60,620 nt of DNA from Pseudomonadota bacterium (GTDB lineage Bacteria; Pseudomonadota; Alphaproteobacteria; UBA828), in NCBI GenBank assembly GCA_027624955.1, contig JAQBTG010000021.1:1-60620 (forward strand), given 5' to 3'. This document shows positions 27,306 to 35,409 of this stretch, in pieces; within the stretch, counting starts at the first letter, position 1, and each line of letters begins with the position of its first letter. The position numbers were made by a program, and so were the translations under genes. The notes beneath the pieces were generated by a model. The model was given only the letters and a program-made list of their open reading frames with translations. It did no database searches and had not been told where the DNA came from.

Positions 27306-28487
27306 TTATTTGTAGGGATCGGCGGCGTCGCGCAGACCGTCGCCGAAGAAATTAAACGCTAACACGACCAGAATAACCGGCACAACGGGCAGCATCAGCC
27401 ACGGATAGAGCGCCACCGCGTTGATGTTCTGTGCTTCGTTCAACAGCACGCCCCAGCTTGTGATCGGCGGGCGAAGCCCCAGCCCGAGGAAGGACAGCGC
27501 GGTTTCTCCGAGAATCATGGACGGAATGGAGAGCGTCGCCGAAGCAATCAAATGGCTCATGAAACTGGGGATCAGATGGCGCCCGATGACTCGCCTCGGC
27601 CGGGCGCCGAGCAGCATCGCGGCCGTGGCAAAATCTTCTTCGCGCAGCGCCAGGAGTTTCGAGCGTACGCCGCGCGCCAGGCCGGTCCAGTCGATCAGCC
27701 CGAGAATGATAGTGAGGCCGAAATAGACCATGATCGGCGACCAGTTGACCGGTAAGGAGGCGGAGAGCGCCATCCATAGCGGAAGCTCAGGGAACGAGCG
27801 GATGATCTCGATCAGGCGCTGGATGACGGTGTCTATCCAGCCGCCGTAATAGCCCGATATGCCGCCCAGAATGAGGCCCAACAGGAAGCTGATGCTGATG
27901 CCGATAAGGCCGACCGTCAGCGAGATGCGCGAGCCTGCAATGACGCGCGAAAACATATCGCGCCCTAGTCTGTCGGTACCGAACAGGAACAGAGTGCCGT
28001 CTTCGGCCGGACATATGAAATGGAATCGCCCAGGTATCATGCCCCAAAATTCATATTCATCGCCAAGGCAGAACCAGCGGATCGTATGGATTTTTGACGT
28101 ATCGCGTTCATAGACGCGCTGCAAATTCTCCATGTCGAGGTGATAATTAAAACCGTACACAAAGGGCGCACGCAGGCTGCCTTCGTGAAATAGCTGCACC
28201 GCTTGCGGCGGCGCGTAGATATGGTCGATATCGCGGCTGTGCAAATTATACGGTGCCACGAACTCGGCGATGATGATCACGAAATAGAGCACCAGAAGAA
28301 AGATGCCGGCGATCACGGCGATGCGGTGGCGCTTCAGTTTCCACCACATCATTTGCCATTGCGAGGCCATGTAGAAACGCGCCTGCTCGGGCGTCAGTTC
28401 ATCGGTCGAATAAGGATCGAACGGCGCGTCGCTGACGAAATGCTTCAGCGGTTCGGACCCGGAATCCTTTTGGTCGCGTTCGCTCAT
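27306..28487 (-). CDS. Oligopeptide-type ABC transporter permease (OppC/DppC/YejE-like)
   Basis: A 393-aa inner-membrane permease. After a cytoplasmic N-terminus comes TM1 ('IFLLVLYFVIIIAEFVAPYN'), then an unusually long periplasmic segment of about 100 residues, then 'LFGTDRLGRDMFSRVIAG', the OppC hallmark, and five more TM helices. The cytoplasmic EAA loop is 'REEDFATAAMLLGARPRRVI'. It overlaps the OppB-like gene by 4 nt. Its ATPase (35410) and binding protein (31721) lie further upstream on the same strand, separated by glycosyltransferase and methyltransferase genes. The extended loop resembles YejE-type permeases. Confidence 0.93.
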   Translation of the reverse strand: MSERDQKDSGSEPLKHFVSDAPFDPYSTDELTPEQARFYMASQWQMMWWKLKRHRIAVIAGIFLLVLYFVIIIAEFVAPYNLHSRDIDHIYAPPQAVQLFHEGSLRAPFVYGFNYHLDMENLQRVYERDTSKIHTIRWFCLGDEYEFWGMIPGRFHFICPAEDGTLFLFGTDRLGRDMFSRVIAGSRISLTVGLIGISISFLLGLILGGISGYYGGWIDTVIQRLIEIIRSFPELPLWMALSASLPVNWSPIMVYFGLTIILGLIDWTGLARGVRSKLLALREEDFATAAMLLGARPRRVIGRHLIPSFMSHLIASATLSIPSMILGETALSFLGLGLRPPITSWGVLLNEAQNINAVALYPWLMLPVVPVILVVLAFNFFGDGLRDAADPYK

Positions 28488-29482
28488 CGCGTCACACCGC
28501 CGGAGAGGCGAATGCGCGGGTCAAGCACCGCCAGGAGAATATCGGAGACGAACACGCCGATAACGGTGAGGAACGCCATAAACATGAGGAACGAGCCGGC
28601 CAGATACATATCCTGGGTGCGTAGCGCATCCAGCAGCATCGGCCCGGTCGTCGGCAGCGATAGCACCACCGAGACGATGGCCGCGCCGGAGATCACCTGC
28701 GGCAGAATATTGCCAATGTCCGAGATGAACGGGTTGAGCGCCATGCGGAGCGGATATTTGATCAACAATTTCCCCGGCGGCAGGCCCTTGGCGCGGCCGG
28801 TGACGACATATTGCTTCTGCAATTCATCAAGTAGATTGGCGCGCAAACGGCGAATCATGCCAGCCGTATTGGAGGTCCCGATCACGATCACCGGAACCCA
28901 CAGATGTTCGAGCACCGAGAGGAATTTCCCACCACTCCAGGGTTGGCCAAGATATTCCGGATCCATCAATCCGCCGATCGATGTGCCGAAAGTGATATTG
29001 GCGACATAGAGCAGCACCAGCGCCAACAGAAAATTAGGCGTCGCCAGGCCAAGAAACCCCAACAGGGTCAGGCCGTGGTCGGCGGCGCTATATTGATGCG
29101 TTGCCGAATACACGCCGATCGGAAACGACACGATCCAGGTAAAAATGATGGTCGTGAAAGAGACGATGAAGGTGAGAAATAGGCGGTCGCCGACGACGTC
29201 GCCAACCGGCATGTTATATTCGAACGAATATCCCAAATCGCCTTGCAGCATGCCCAGCAGCCAAACGCCATATTGCTCGATCATCGGCTTGTCGAGGCCG
29301 TATTGCTGGCGCAGGAATTCGATCTTCTCGATGTTGGAGCCTTCTCCCTGGGCCTGCAATTCGGAGATATAGGTGGTCAGATAATCGCCCGGCGGCAGCT
29401 GAATGATAATGAATGTCAGGATGCTGATCGCCAGCATCGTCGGAATCATGATCAGCATGCGGCGCACGATGAACGTCAGCAT
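28484..29482 (-). CDS. Oligopeptide-type ABC transporter permease (OppB/DppB/YejB-like)
   Basis: A 332-aa inner-membrane permease with the OppB N-terminus 'FIVRRMLIMIPTMLAISIL' and about six TM helices. Family motifs are 'LRQQYGLDKPMIEQYGVWL', 'GDLGYSFEYNMPVGDVV' and the EAA loop 'KQYVVTGRAKGLPPGKLLI'. It pairs with the OppC-like protein encoded immediately downstream (4-nt overlap). The TylF-like gene lies 103 nt upstream. The transported molecule is unknown. The surrounding glycan enzymes make a glycopeptide or muropeptide plausible (inference). Confidence 0.93.
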   Translation of the reverse strand: MLTFIVRRMLIMIPTMLAISILTFIIIQLPPGDYLTTYISELQAQGEGSNIEKIEFLRQQYGLDKPMIEQYGVWLLGMLQGDLGYSFEYNMPVGDVVGDRLFLTFIVSFTTIIFTWIVSFPIGVYSATHQYSAADHGLTLLGFLGLATPNFLLALVLLYVANITFGTSIGGLMDPEYLGQPWSGGKFLSVLEHLWVPVIVIGTSNTAGMIRRLRANLLDELQKQYVVTGRAKGLPPGKLLIKYPLRMALNPFISDIGNILPQVISGAAIVSVVLSLPTTGPMLLDALRTQDMYLAGSFLMFMAFLTVIGVFVSDILLAVLDPRIRLSGGVTR

Positions 29483-29521
29483 CGTGCAACTCCTGAGTCG
29501 CGCGCCGACCTGGGCCTGTCA

Positions 29522-29580
29522 CACAAAAACCCCGGCCGCGCGTCACGGCGCTGGCGCCAGCCCGTTATGTCAGCTGGGGT
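29522..29580 (-). terminator. Possible terminator after the TylF-like gene
   Basis: On the minus strand, the arms ACCCC and GGGGT (29529-29533 with 29576-29580) enclose a second hairpin around the palindrome CTGGCGCCAG (29551-29560), and the outer arm is followed by five U residues. It could end or attenuate transcription before the OppB-like gene. The outer stem is short, so confidence is low. Confidence 0.35.
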
Positions 29581-29585
29581 CTGTA

Positions 29586-30473
29586 TCAATCCCATTTGAA
29601 CCCGATCCGCGCCGCCTCATCGATGCGGCCAAGAAATATCGGCGCGTCGGCGAAATATTCGTCGGTGGCTTTTCGGGAACCTTCATAAGCACCGTAATCG
29701 TCGATAATCAAGGCGCCCTGGCGCGATAGTCTCGGATAGAGATGGGTCAGTTCGTGACGCGTCGAGCGATACCAATCAGTGTCCAGCCGGAGCAACGAGA
29801 TTTTCTCGGGCGCGGTGGTGGGTATGGTCATCTCCACATCGCCCTCAACAAAATGCAGCTTGCTCTCGGGATAGCCCGTGGCGGCCATATTGGCGCGGAC
29901 TTCCGTCAATGTCGCATGGGCCCATTCGTTATAGCCGTCGCGTTGAAACGCCTGCCAACGGGAAACCTGCTCCATGCCGTCCTTGCTGCGTACATCGACA
30001 TTCTCGGGCTTGGTCATGCCGGTATAGGTGTCATAGAGAAAAATATCGCGCGACCGGTCGCCCAGGGCTTCCAGTGTCAGCGCAATCATCATCGAGCTGC
30101 CGCCGCGCCATATACCGCATTCCACCATGTCGCCCGGGATATTGTTCCGAGAGATGAATTTAACAGTCTGATAGAGCGTGTACATGCATTCAACAGAAGT
30201 CAGGGTATAGGCGCGCGCGCGCTCGTAGAGCGCGATAAATTCCGGCTCCATGTCGTGCGGCACATTCAGAATCCGGCGGTGGCGGTCGTACTGAGGAATC
30301 TTGCGCAGCGAAAAATTATAGCCCATGCGGAACGCAAGTTTGCGCAAGCGGTGCCGGAAGACACTACGGAACAGTGCGGGAGCAAAGCCTATTGCTGCCC
30401 TGGGCGCTTCCGTCATTGGTCTGATGCCCGCTTTGGCTTTGGCGGTGTTGCAATTGCAGGCACTAGGCTTCAT
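29586..30473 (-). CDS. TylF/MycF-type sugar O-methyltransferase
   Basis: A 295-aa SAM-dependent enzyme of the TylF family, whose known members methylate sugar hydroxyls on macrolides and glycans in a metal-dependent way. Family features are 'NIPGDMVECGIWRGGSSMMI' (motif I), 'IFLYDTYTGMTKPE', 'KLHFVEGDVEMTIP', 'ISLLRLDTDWYRSTRHELTH' and 'QGALIIDDYGAYEGSRKA' with metal-ligand Asp residues. The start at 30473 overlaps the upstream glycosyltransferase by 11 nt; ATG 30416 ('MTEAPRAAIG') is an alternative. The pairing with a glycosyltransferase supports a glycan substrate. Confidence 0.9.
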   Translation of the reverse strand: MKPSACNCNTAKAKAGIRPMTEAPRAAIGFAPALFRSVFRHRLRKLAFRMGYNFSLRKIPQYDRHRRILNVPHDMEPEFIALYERARAYTLTSVECMYTLYQTVKFISRNNIPGDMVECGIWRGGSSMMIALTLEALGDRSRDIFLYDTYTGMTKPENVDVRSKDGMEQVSRWQAFQRDGYNEWAHATLTEVRANMAATGYPESKLHFVEGDVEMTIPTTAPEKISLLRLDTDWYRSTRHELTHLYPRLSRQGALIIDDYGAYEGSRKATDEYFADAPIFLGRIDEAARIGFKWD

Positions 30474-31695
30474 CCATCAGATTGTGCACGGTTTTGGCGT
30501 CGGCGTCGGGCTCCGAAGCGCGGTACAGCCACGGCGTCATCAGCCGGTTGACGTTAAACAGGCCCTCCATCAATCCTGGCACTACCACTTCAGAAGGCAG
30601 CTTTTGCTTGGGCATGGCGCGCAGCGCCGCGGCCATCTTGGCCGGGTCCCGTTTGTTGTCGTTGATGAGCACCTGGACCAGCCCAAGCTCCTGCGCCCGC
30701 ACGGCACGGATGCGTTGCTCAAGGCGCGGTTTCTCGCGCGGCACGATGAGCGCCCGTTTGTTGAACGACAGAATCTCGCAAAAAGTATTGTAGCCACCCA
30801 TGGCGACAACACCGGCGGCATGGGTCATCAAACTCTCCAGATGCGGATCGAATGTGATGGTTTCGACCCGCTCCAGTTTGTCGGCGCGTTCAGCGAAACG
30901 CGCGCGCGCTTCGGGCTGCATGAACGGTCCGAGCACCAGCAGCACGGGATAGGGCAGCAGCGGATCCGATTCATAGGCGCTCAGCACCCAATCCATCAGC
31001 TCCTCGCCATCGCCGCCGCCGCCGGTGGTGGCCAGCAGAAACGGGCGCTTGACGATGTCGAGGTTGGGCAAAATCGGCGCGGTGCCGACTTGGCGCGGCA
31101 GGTAGCCGGTATAGATAGTCTTGCGCTGGGTCTTCTCGCTCAGCCCCAAATTTTCTAGCGGATTGCATATTTGCGGCAAGCCATAGATCCAAATTTCGTC
31201 ATACAGGTCTTCCACCACCGGGCGGACGTTTTTTGAGCGCCACTCGGCGGCGAGGAGTTTTGGCTCGTCCATAACATCGCGCAGCCCGAGAATCAGGCGC
31301 GTGCCGCGCTCCTTCAGCATTTCCAGAGTTTCTTTGACTTCGCCGCGGAGACCAATCGGCTCCTTGTCGACGATGAACACGTCTGGGTCGAATATGCTCG
31401 CCGTGTGTTTGATGATGGAGGAGCGCAGCCTGAGCGTGTCTTCGATATCCATGTGCAGGCTGAGCGACGTGTATTCTCCGTTTCTCAGCTTGATCACGCC
31501 TGGCACGCGTACGAAATCCACGCGGGTGCGAAAATCGAAACTGCCGATGATCGGCGAGCCCGATAGGATCAGCACCGTCAATTGCTTGTTCTGTTCAACC
31601 AGATGATGGGCGATTGCCCGGCACCGCCGCAGATGCCCCAATCCGAACGTATCATGGCTGTATATCAGTATGCGCGAACTACCATTTTGGCTCAT
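30463..31695 (-). CDS. MurG-like predicted glycosyltransferase (COG4671 type)
   Basis: A 410-aa GT-B-fold protein resembling glycosyltransferase family 28/MurG. N-terminal 'ILIYSHDTFGLGHLRRCRA' is the signature of this predicted-glycosyltransferase group. The C-terminal nucleotide-sugar half has 'LLATTGGGGDGEELMDW', 'GVVAMGGYNTFCEILSF' and 'ALIVPREKPRLEQRIRA'. No TM helix is seen, so it is cytosolic or membrane-peripheral. It overlaps the TylF-like gene by 11 nt and follows the substrate-binding protein gene by 25 nt. A second relative lies at 38662. Donor and acceptor are unknown. Confidence 0.88.
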   Translation of the reverse strand: MSQNGSSRILIYSHDTFGLGHLRRCRAIAHHLVEQNKQLTVLILSGSPIIGSFDFRTRVDFVRVPGVIKLRNGEYTSLSLHMDIEDTLRLRSSIIKHTASIFDPDVFIVDKEPIGLRGEVKETLEMLKERGTRLILGLRDVMDEPKLLAAEWRSKNVRPVVEDLYDEIWIYGLPQICNPLENLGLSEKTQRKTIYTGYLPRQVGTAPILPNLDIVKRPFLLATTGGGGDGEELMDWVLSAYESDPLLPYPVLLVLGPFMQPEARARFAERADKLERVETITFDPHLESLMTHAAGVVAMGGYNTFCEILSFNKRALIVPREKPRLEQRIRAVRAQELGLVQVLINDNKRDPAKMAAALRAMPKQKLPSEVVVPGLMEGLFNVNRLMTPWLYRASEPDADAKTVHNLMDEA

Positions 31696-31720
31696 ATGCT
31701 TCGTTTCCCTGAGCTTCCGG

Positions 31721-33667
31721 TTACTCGTCGAACCAGAATGTATCGGGCATGTAGATGCCTAAATGTGATCCAGGATTCCAATTGTAAATTCCGACTTCAG
31801 GCACGTTGCGAAGGTTATTCGCCACGGCGACGGGCTGTAGGACTCCGCTGATAAGCCCGATCGTAAAGACGTTATCGGCATGGATGTCGAGAATATCATG
31901 CCAAATGCGTTGGCGCTCCGGTCCCTTACCGACACGGAACCATTCTTCGTGCAATTCCAAAAGCCGCGCTGCGGCGGGTAATTCGGGCGCCACTCCTGAC
32001 ATGCCTGAGGTCTCGTAATGTTGGCCCCACTGCGACCATTGCAAACTTGTTTGCCTGGTCGGGGAGAATTCTTCGGGGCTCATATCGGCGGTGGGCATGG
32101 CATTTTCGTAGCCGGTCCAGATCGACATTTGCGATTCGCCAGCGTAGATGCGGTTGCGGAAGACTTCGCGCTGTGATGGCTTGGTATAGACTTTGATGCC
32201 GATCTCAGCCCACGCATCTCGCACCAACTCCAGCACATCCGATTGCTCGGTATCTTCGCCTGCCGTCTCGACGATGATTTCAAGCCGGTCGCCGTCGGCG
32301 AACAAGCGGAATCCATCGTCGTCGACATCTGTCAGGCCGGTCTCGTCCAGCAAATGGTTTGCCGCCACCACATCATAGTTTGCCCATTCGTCGCGATAGC
32401 GCGGCTCAAACAGCGGGCTGCCAGGAAGCACCGTGTTGTTGCCCTCGATACCAAGGCCGTAATACATCACCTGATTGATTTCGTGGCGGTTGATCGCCAT
32501 CGACAGCCCACGACGGAAGCGCACGTCGCGGAACAGGGCGCGCCAGCGCTCATCTTTGATATTGAGGTTGGGGTACAACGCCAGGCGCGCGCCACCCGCC
32601 GTGCGCCACAGCCGCACAGTATAGTTGTGCCGCTCTTCGCCTTCCTTGAGAAATGTGTAGTCGCTAAAGTTTAAGTTCCGGGCCTGCAAATCCACTTCGC
32701 CCGAGCCAACCTTGGCCGGGATCAGCTTGCTGTCGGCCACCGTCATCGTGACCTCATCGAAATACGGCAGCTGCCGGCCGTTCGGGTCGACGCGGTGAAA
32801 ATAGGGATTACGCAACCCGACGAAGCGGGTCGCCGGCGGACGGGTTGTGTTGGTCCAGGGCTGCAGGGTGGGCAGGTCGGGATTGTCAAATTTGTACAGA
32901 TTGTCCTTGTTATTGTGCTCCGCCGCCCAACTCCGCAACAGCCGGTTGGTGAGCGCGCCCAGTTTCTTTTTCTTTTCTTTATATCGACCGTGAAATTGTT
33001 CGAGATAATGGGCCGGCCGGTAAATGAACAGCGGCGCCGCGCCGGCGAGCGAGGGTAAAAATGTCGGATTGGGCTGCGACCAGCTATAGCGTACCGTCGT
33101 TTCGTCGATAATCTCGACCACCGGCAGTTCACTGTTCACTCGCAGCGCGCGCGGTGGACCAGAAGGCGAGAGCTCTTCATTGTTGGCGACATCTTCCCAG
33201 TAATAGCGAAAATCTTCGCTCGTGAAGGGATGGCCGTCCGACCATTTATGTCCGTCGCGGAGTTTGAGCGTAAAGACGCGCTCGTTCTCGGCGATCACGT
33301 CGGCGAGAATATCAGGCACCAGGTCCAGCGCTTCGTTGTAGGTTACGAGACGGGTGTAGCCATAGACCGAGAACATTTTCACATCGTTGGAACGATGGAT
33401 CAGCATGCGCCACCGGCCGCCATGGCGGCCAGCCACGCGTTTTTTGCCATCCATCGCGACCACCCGCGGCTCGGTCGGCAGGCGTTCGGCAATCGGCGCT
33501 AGTTCGCCTGCGGCAACCCGCGCTTCGAGCGATGGGGTCTCTATATAAGTTTGGGCGTCAGCCCTCTCCGCCCCGCCCATGACGGCAGCGAGCAACACTA
33601 CGGCCAGCACGCTGGCCAGCAGTGCGGTGCCGGGCAATCTCAAGCAAAGGGGTTGTTGAACTGGCAC
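31721..33667 (-). CDS. ABC transporter substrate-binding protein, family 5
   Basis: A 648-aa periplasmic binding protein of the SBP_bac_5 (OppA/DppA/YejA) family, longer than typical ~540-aa DppA. A signal peptide covers residues 1-38, ending 'ERADA-QTY'. Family motifs are 'LKLRDGHKWSDGHPFTSEDF', 'FRDVRFRRGLSMAINRHEIN' and 'LPGSPLFEPRY'. The length and the phrase 'VYGYTRLVTYNEALDLVPDI' match a subgroup seen with extended-loop permeases. It heads the group with the glycosyltransferase, TylF-like enzyme and the two permeases. Its ligand may be larger than a dipeptide (inference). Confidence 0.92.
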   Translation of the reverse strand: MPVQQPLCLRLPGTALLASVLAVVLLAAVMGGAERADAQTYIETPSLEARVAAGELAPIAERLPTEPRVVAMDGKKRVAGRHGGRWRMLIHRSNDVKMFSVYGYTRLVTYNEALDLVPDILADVIAENERVFTLKLRDGHKWSDGHPFTSEDFRYYWEDVANNEELSPSGPPRALRVNSELPVVEIIDETTVRYSWSQPNPTFLPSLAGAAPLFIYRPAHYLEQFHGRYKEKKKKLGALTNRLLRSWAAEHNNKDNLYKFDNPDLPTLQPWTNTTRPPATRFVGLRNPYFHRVDPNGRQLPYFDEVTMTVADSKLIPAKVGSGEVDLQARNLNFSDYTFLKEGEERHNYTVRLWRTAGGARLALYPNLNIKDERWRALFRDVRFRRGLSMAINRHEINQVMYYGLGIEGNNTVLPGSPLFEPRYRDEWANYDVVAANHLLDETGLTDVDDDGFRLFADGDRLEIIVETAGEDTEQSDVLELVRDAWAEIGIKVYTKPSQREVFRNRIYAGESQMSIWTGYENAMPTADMSPEEFSPTRQTSLQWSQWGQHYETSGMSGVAPELPAAARLLELHEEWFRVGKGPERQRIWHDILDIHADNVFTIGLISGVLQPVAVANNLRNVPEVGIYNWNPGSHLGIYMPDTFWFDE

Positions 33668-34049
33668 GAAATCGCGATTCCGCAGCGTTGCCTAGCGGCA
33701 AGTCCTGATGGCGCACACCGCAGCGCGAACTGTGGCACACACCGTGGTCGTGCGGGCGCGTGTGTTGCTGTCGCAGGCATATCCGCCGCCGCGCATGTCG
33801 CGATGATTTTTCCCTGCCCGCGTCAGCGCGCAAATTGTAACCATTGTTTCGCCCCCAGAATTCCGGTCATTGCCTTCATTCACGTCTTATCGGCCCTTGC
33901 GCCTGCCGGCCGCCAAAGTTCGCTGAGGTTATCATATAGGCCTTTTCCGGTCGAACAAATCAATCGCGCTGGTAAGTCCCGGCTGGTGCCGTTTATTATT
34001 GCTTCAGCGCCGTTTGGGCGGCTGATGAAGGAGCCAATAAGTAGGCGAT
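33668..34049. other. Divergent intergenic region, no gene seen
   Basis: The 382 nt between the substrate-binding protein start (minus) and the methyltransferase start (plus) contain no supported ORF. They should hold the two divergent promoters. GAAGGAG lies about 20 nt before ATG 34050. The half next to the binding protein is GC-rich; the remainder is moderately AT-rich. No clear operator or structured RNA was recognised. Confidence 0.5.
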
Positions 34050-34553
34050 ATGGAAGACAGCCGTCTCGATCAATTCATTCGCCGGATAAAGGCGCAACGC
34101 GCCTGCTTAAATATGGCGGCGCAGCTGGTTGCCGGCATGGACGGCCCCATATTGGAATTTGGCCTCGGCAATGGCCGCACCTACGACCATCTGCGTGAAC
34201 TTTTCCCCGGGCGTGATATCTATGTCTTCGAACGCGACGTTTCCGCCCATCCCGATTGCATTCCCGATGCGGCGCACTTACTACGCGGCGAGTTTAAAGA
34301 AACGCTGCCTGACGCGTTGGCGCGGATCGGCGCTCCGGCCGTCCTTATTCATGGCGATATTGGCAGCGCCGACACGGCGCGCGACGCCGAACTTGTTGCT
34401 TGGCTCGGACCGGCGCTCCGCCCCTTGGCTGCGCCCGGTGCGGTCATCCTCAGCGATCGTGCGCTCGGTGCGGCGATTTGGCCGCTAGAGTCGCTGCCGC
34501 AGGGTGTCGCGCCGGGGGTCTATTTTATGTACCGCGCCGTGGCGCTGCCTTAG
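34050..34553 (+). CDS. Small SAM methyltransferase (Methyltransf_17-like), copy 1
   Basis: A 167-aa single-domain protein with the SAM loop 'ILEFGLGNGRTYDHLRELFP', then 'IYVFERDVSAHPDC', 'AHLLRGEFKETLPDA', 'VLIHGDIGSADTARD' and the end 'GVYFMYRAVA'. It matches the short S-adenosylmethionine methyltransferase family of alphaproteobacteria, function unknown. A paralogue at 46405 shares nearly every motif. This copy stands alone on the plus strand between two minus-strand operons and is followed by a palindromic element. Confidence 0.85.
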   Translation: MEDSRLDQFIRRIKAQRACLNMAAQLVAGMDGPILEFGLGNGRTYDHLRELFPGRDIYVFERDVSAHPDCIPDAAHLLRGEFKETLPDALARIGAPAVLIHGDIGSADTARDAELVAWLGPALRPLAAPGAVILSDRALGAAIWPLESLPQGVAPGVYFMYRAVALP

Positions 34554-34565
34554 AGCAATCCCCGA

Positions 34566-34654
34566 GCAGGTGGCATCACCTGCGACTACGCATTTGCTTG
34601 AATCAAATAGCGCGAGAGCATTTCGCGTGAACGCAAGTGAACGTGAAATGCTCT
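34566..34654. repeat. Intergenic element of three consecutive inverted repeats
   Basis: Three hairpins follow one another: GCAGGTG/CACCTGC with loop GCAT (34566-34583); ATTTG/CAAAT around 34592-34608; and AGAGCATTTCGCGT/ACGTGAAATGCTCT (34615-34654, one mismatch). The array lies between convergent genes and looks like a REP/RIME-type palindromic element of alphaproteobacteria. It may act as a bidirectional terminator or transcript stabiliser. No second copy was seen in this window. Confidence 0.65.
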
Positions 34655-34688
34655 AGGAGACGCCGCGAATCTTCATTCGGAAAAATTC

Positions 34689-35372
34689 CTACTTCGGGAG
34701 GTGAGCGAAATATTCTGCTTCGATGACCTCTTCTTCGCCTTCATCGGCGCCCGGCCGCATCCACGCCAATACAAGCGCCGACGTGCCCTTCTTCTGGAAA
34801 TATTCGAGCTTCAAGGGATACCATATGCCGGCTTCCACGCTGATGTCGGCGGGGCCGACTAAGCGGTCCGCGAGCCTACGCGGGTCATCTAGCAGCGGCT
34901 TGCTATCGTTTTGCCCGACCCACAGGCGCATGCCATCATTGACCAGGGCGAGAAGCTTGAATCGCCCCGATTCCGGAAAACGGACAAAGCCGGTAATGAT
35001 GGCAGCCACAATTGAGCCACGATCGGTGCCAAGCACTGGACCCTTCTGGTTGGCGACAAAATCTATATTCGCTAGCGGCGCGCCCGGATCCGGCTTCTTG
35101 TGATCCAACCAGCTATACAATTCGTCCAGAGAATTCAGCTTCATATAGTAGTAATCGACGGCGAGGCCCGGCTCGAGCACGTCGGCCTCAGGCTGTGGGT
35201 CGGCGGCTTGCGCGCCCTCTGCGTAGGCGGCGGATGACTGGAGCGCCATCGAAAGCGTGACGGAAACCGCGACAGAAACCGCGAGTGCAAGCAACATAAA
35301 AAGGCCTGGCGAAAAGGCAAAAGCCACGCGTGTCCGTGCCGCGCGATTTTTGAGTGTGATTAACATATTCAT
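34689..35372 (-). CDS. Exported PA14-like domain protein
   Basis: A 227-aa protein with a long N-terminal hydrophobic segment ('FMLLALAVSVAVSVTLSMAL') that acts as signal peptide or anchor, ending 'SSAAYA-EGA'. The rest resembles a PA14 carbohydrate-binding beta-barrel: 'VAAIITGFVRFPESGRFKLL', 'NDGMRLWVG', and 'ADISVEAGIWYPLKLEYFQK' before a final 'LVLAWMRPGA'. ATG 35372 is chosen because AAAGGA lies just upstream; longer frames overlap the ATPase gene. It is the last gene of the glycosyltransferase-ATPase operon (37-nt gap). It may bind the glycan product in the periplasm or at the surface (inference). Confidence 0.8.
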   Translation of the reverse strand: MNMLITLKNRAARTRVAFAFSPGLFMLLALAVSVAVSVTLSMALQSSAAYAEGAQAADPQPEADVLEPGLAVDYYYMKLNSLDELYSWLDHKKPDPGAPLANIDFVANQKGPVLGTDRGSIVAAIITGFVRFPESGRFKLLALVNDGMRLWVGQNDSKPLLDDPRRLADRLVGPADISVEAGIWYPLKLEYFQKKGTSALVLAWMRPGADEGEEEVIEAEYFAHLPK

Positions 35373-35409
35373 TTTCTGGAGTATCCTTTCGCTTCGAGCC
35401 GTTTGCCGC

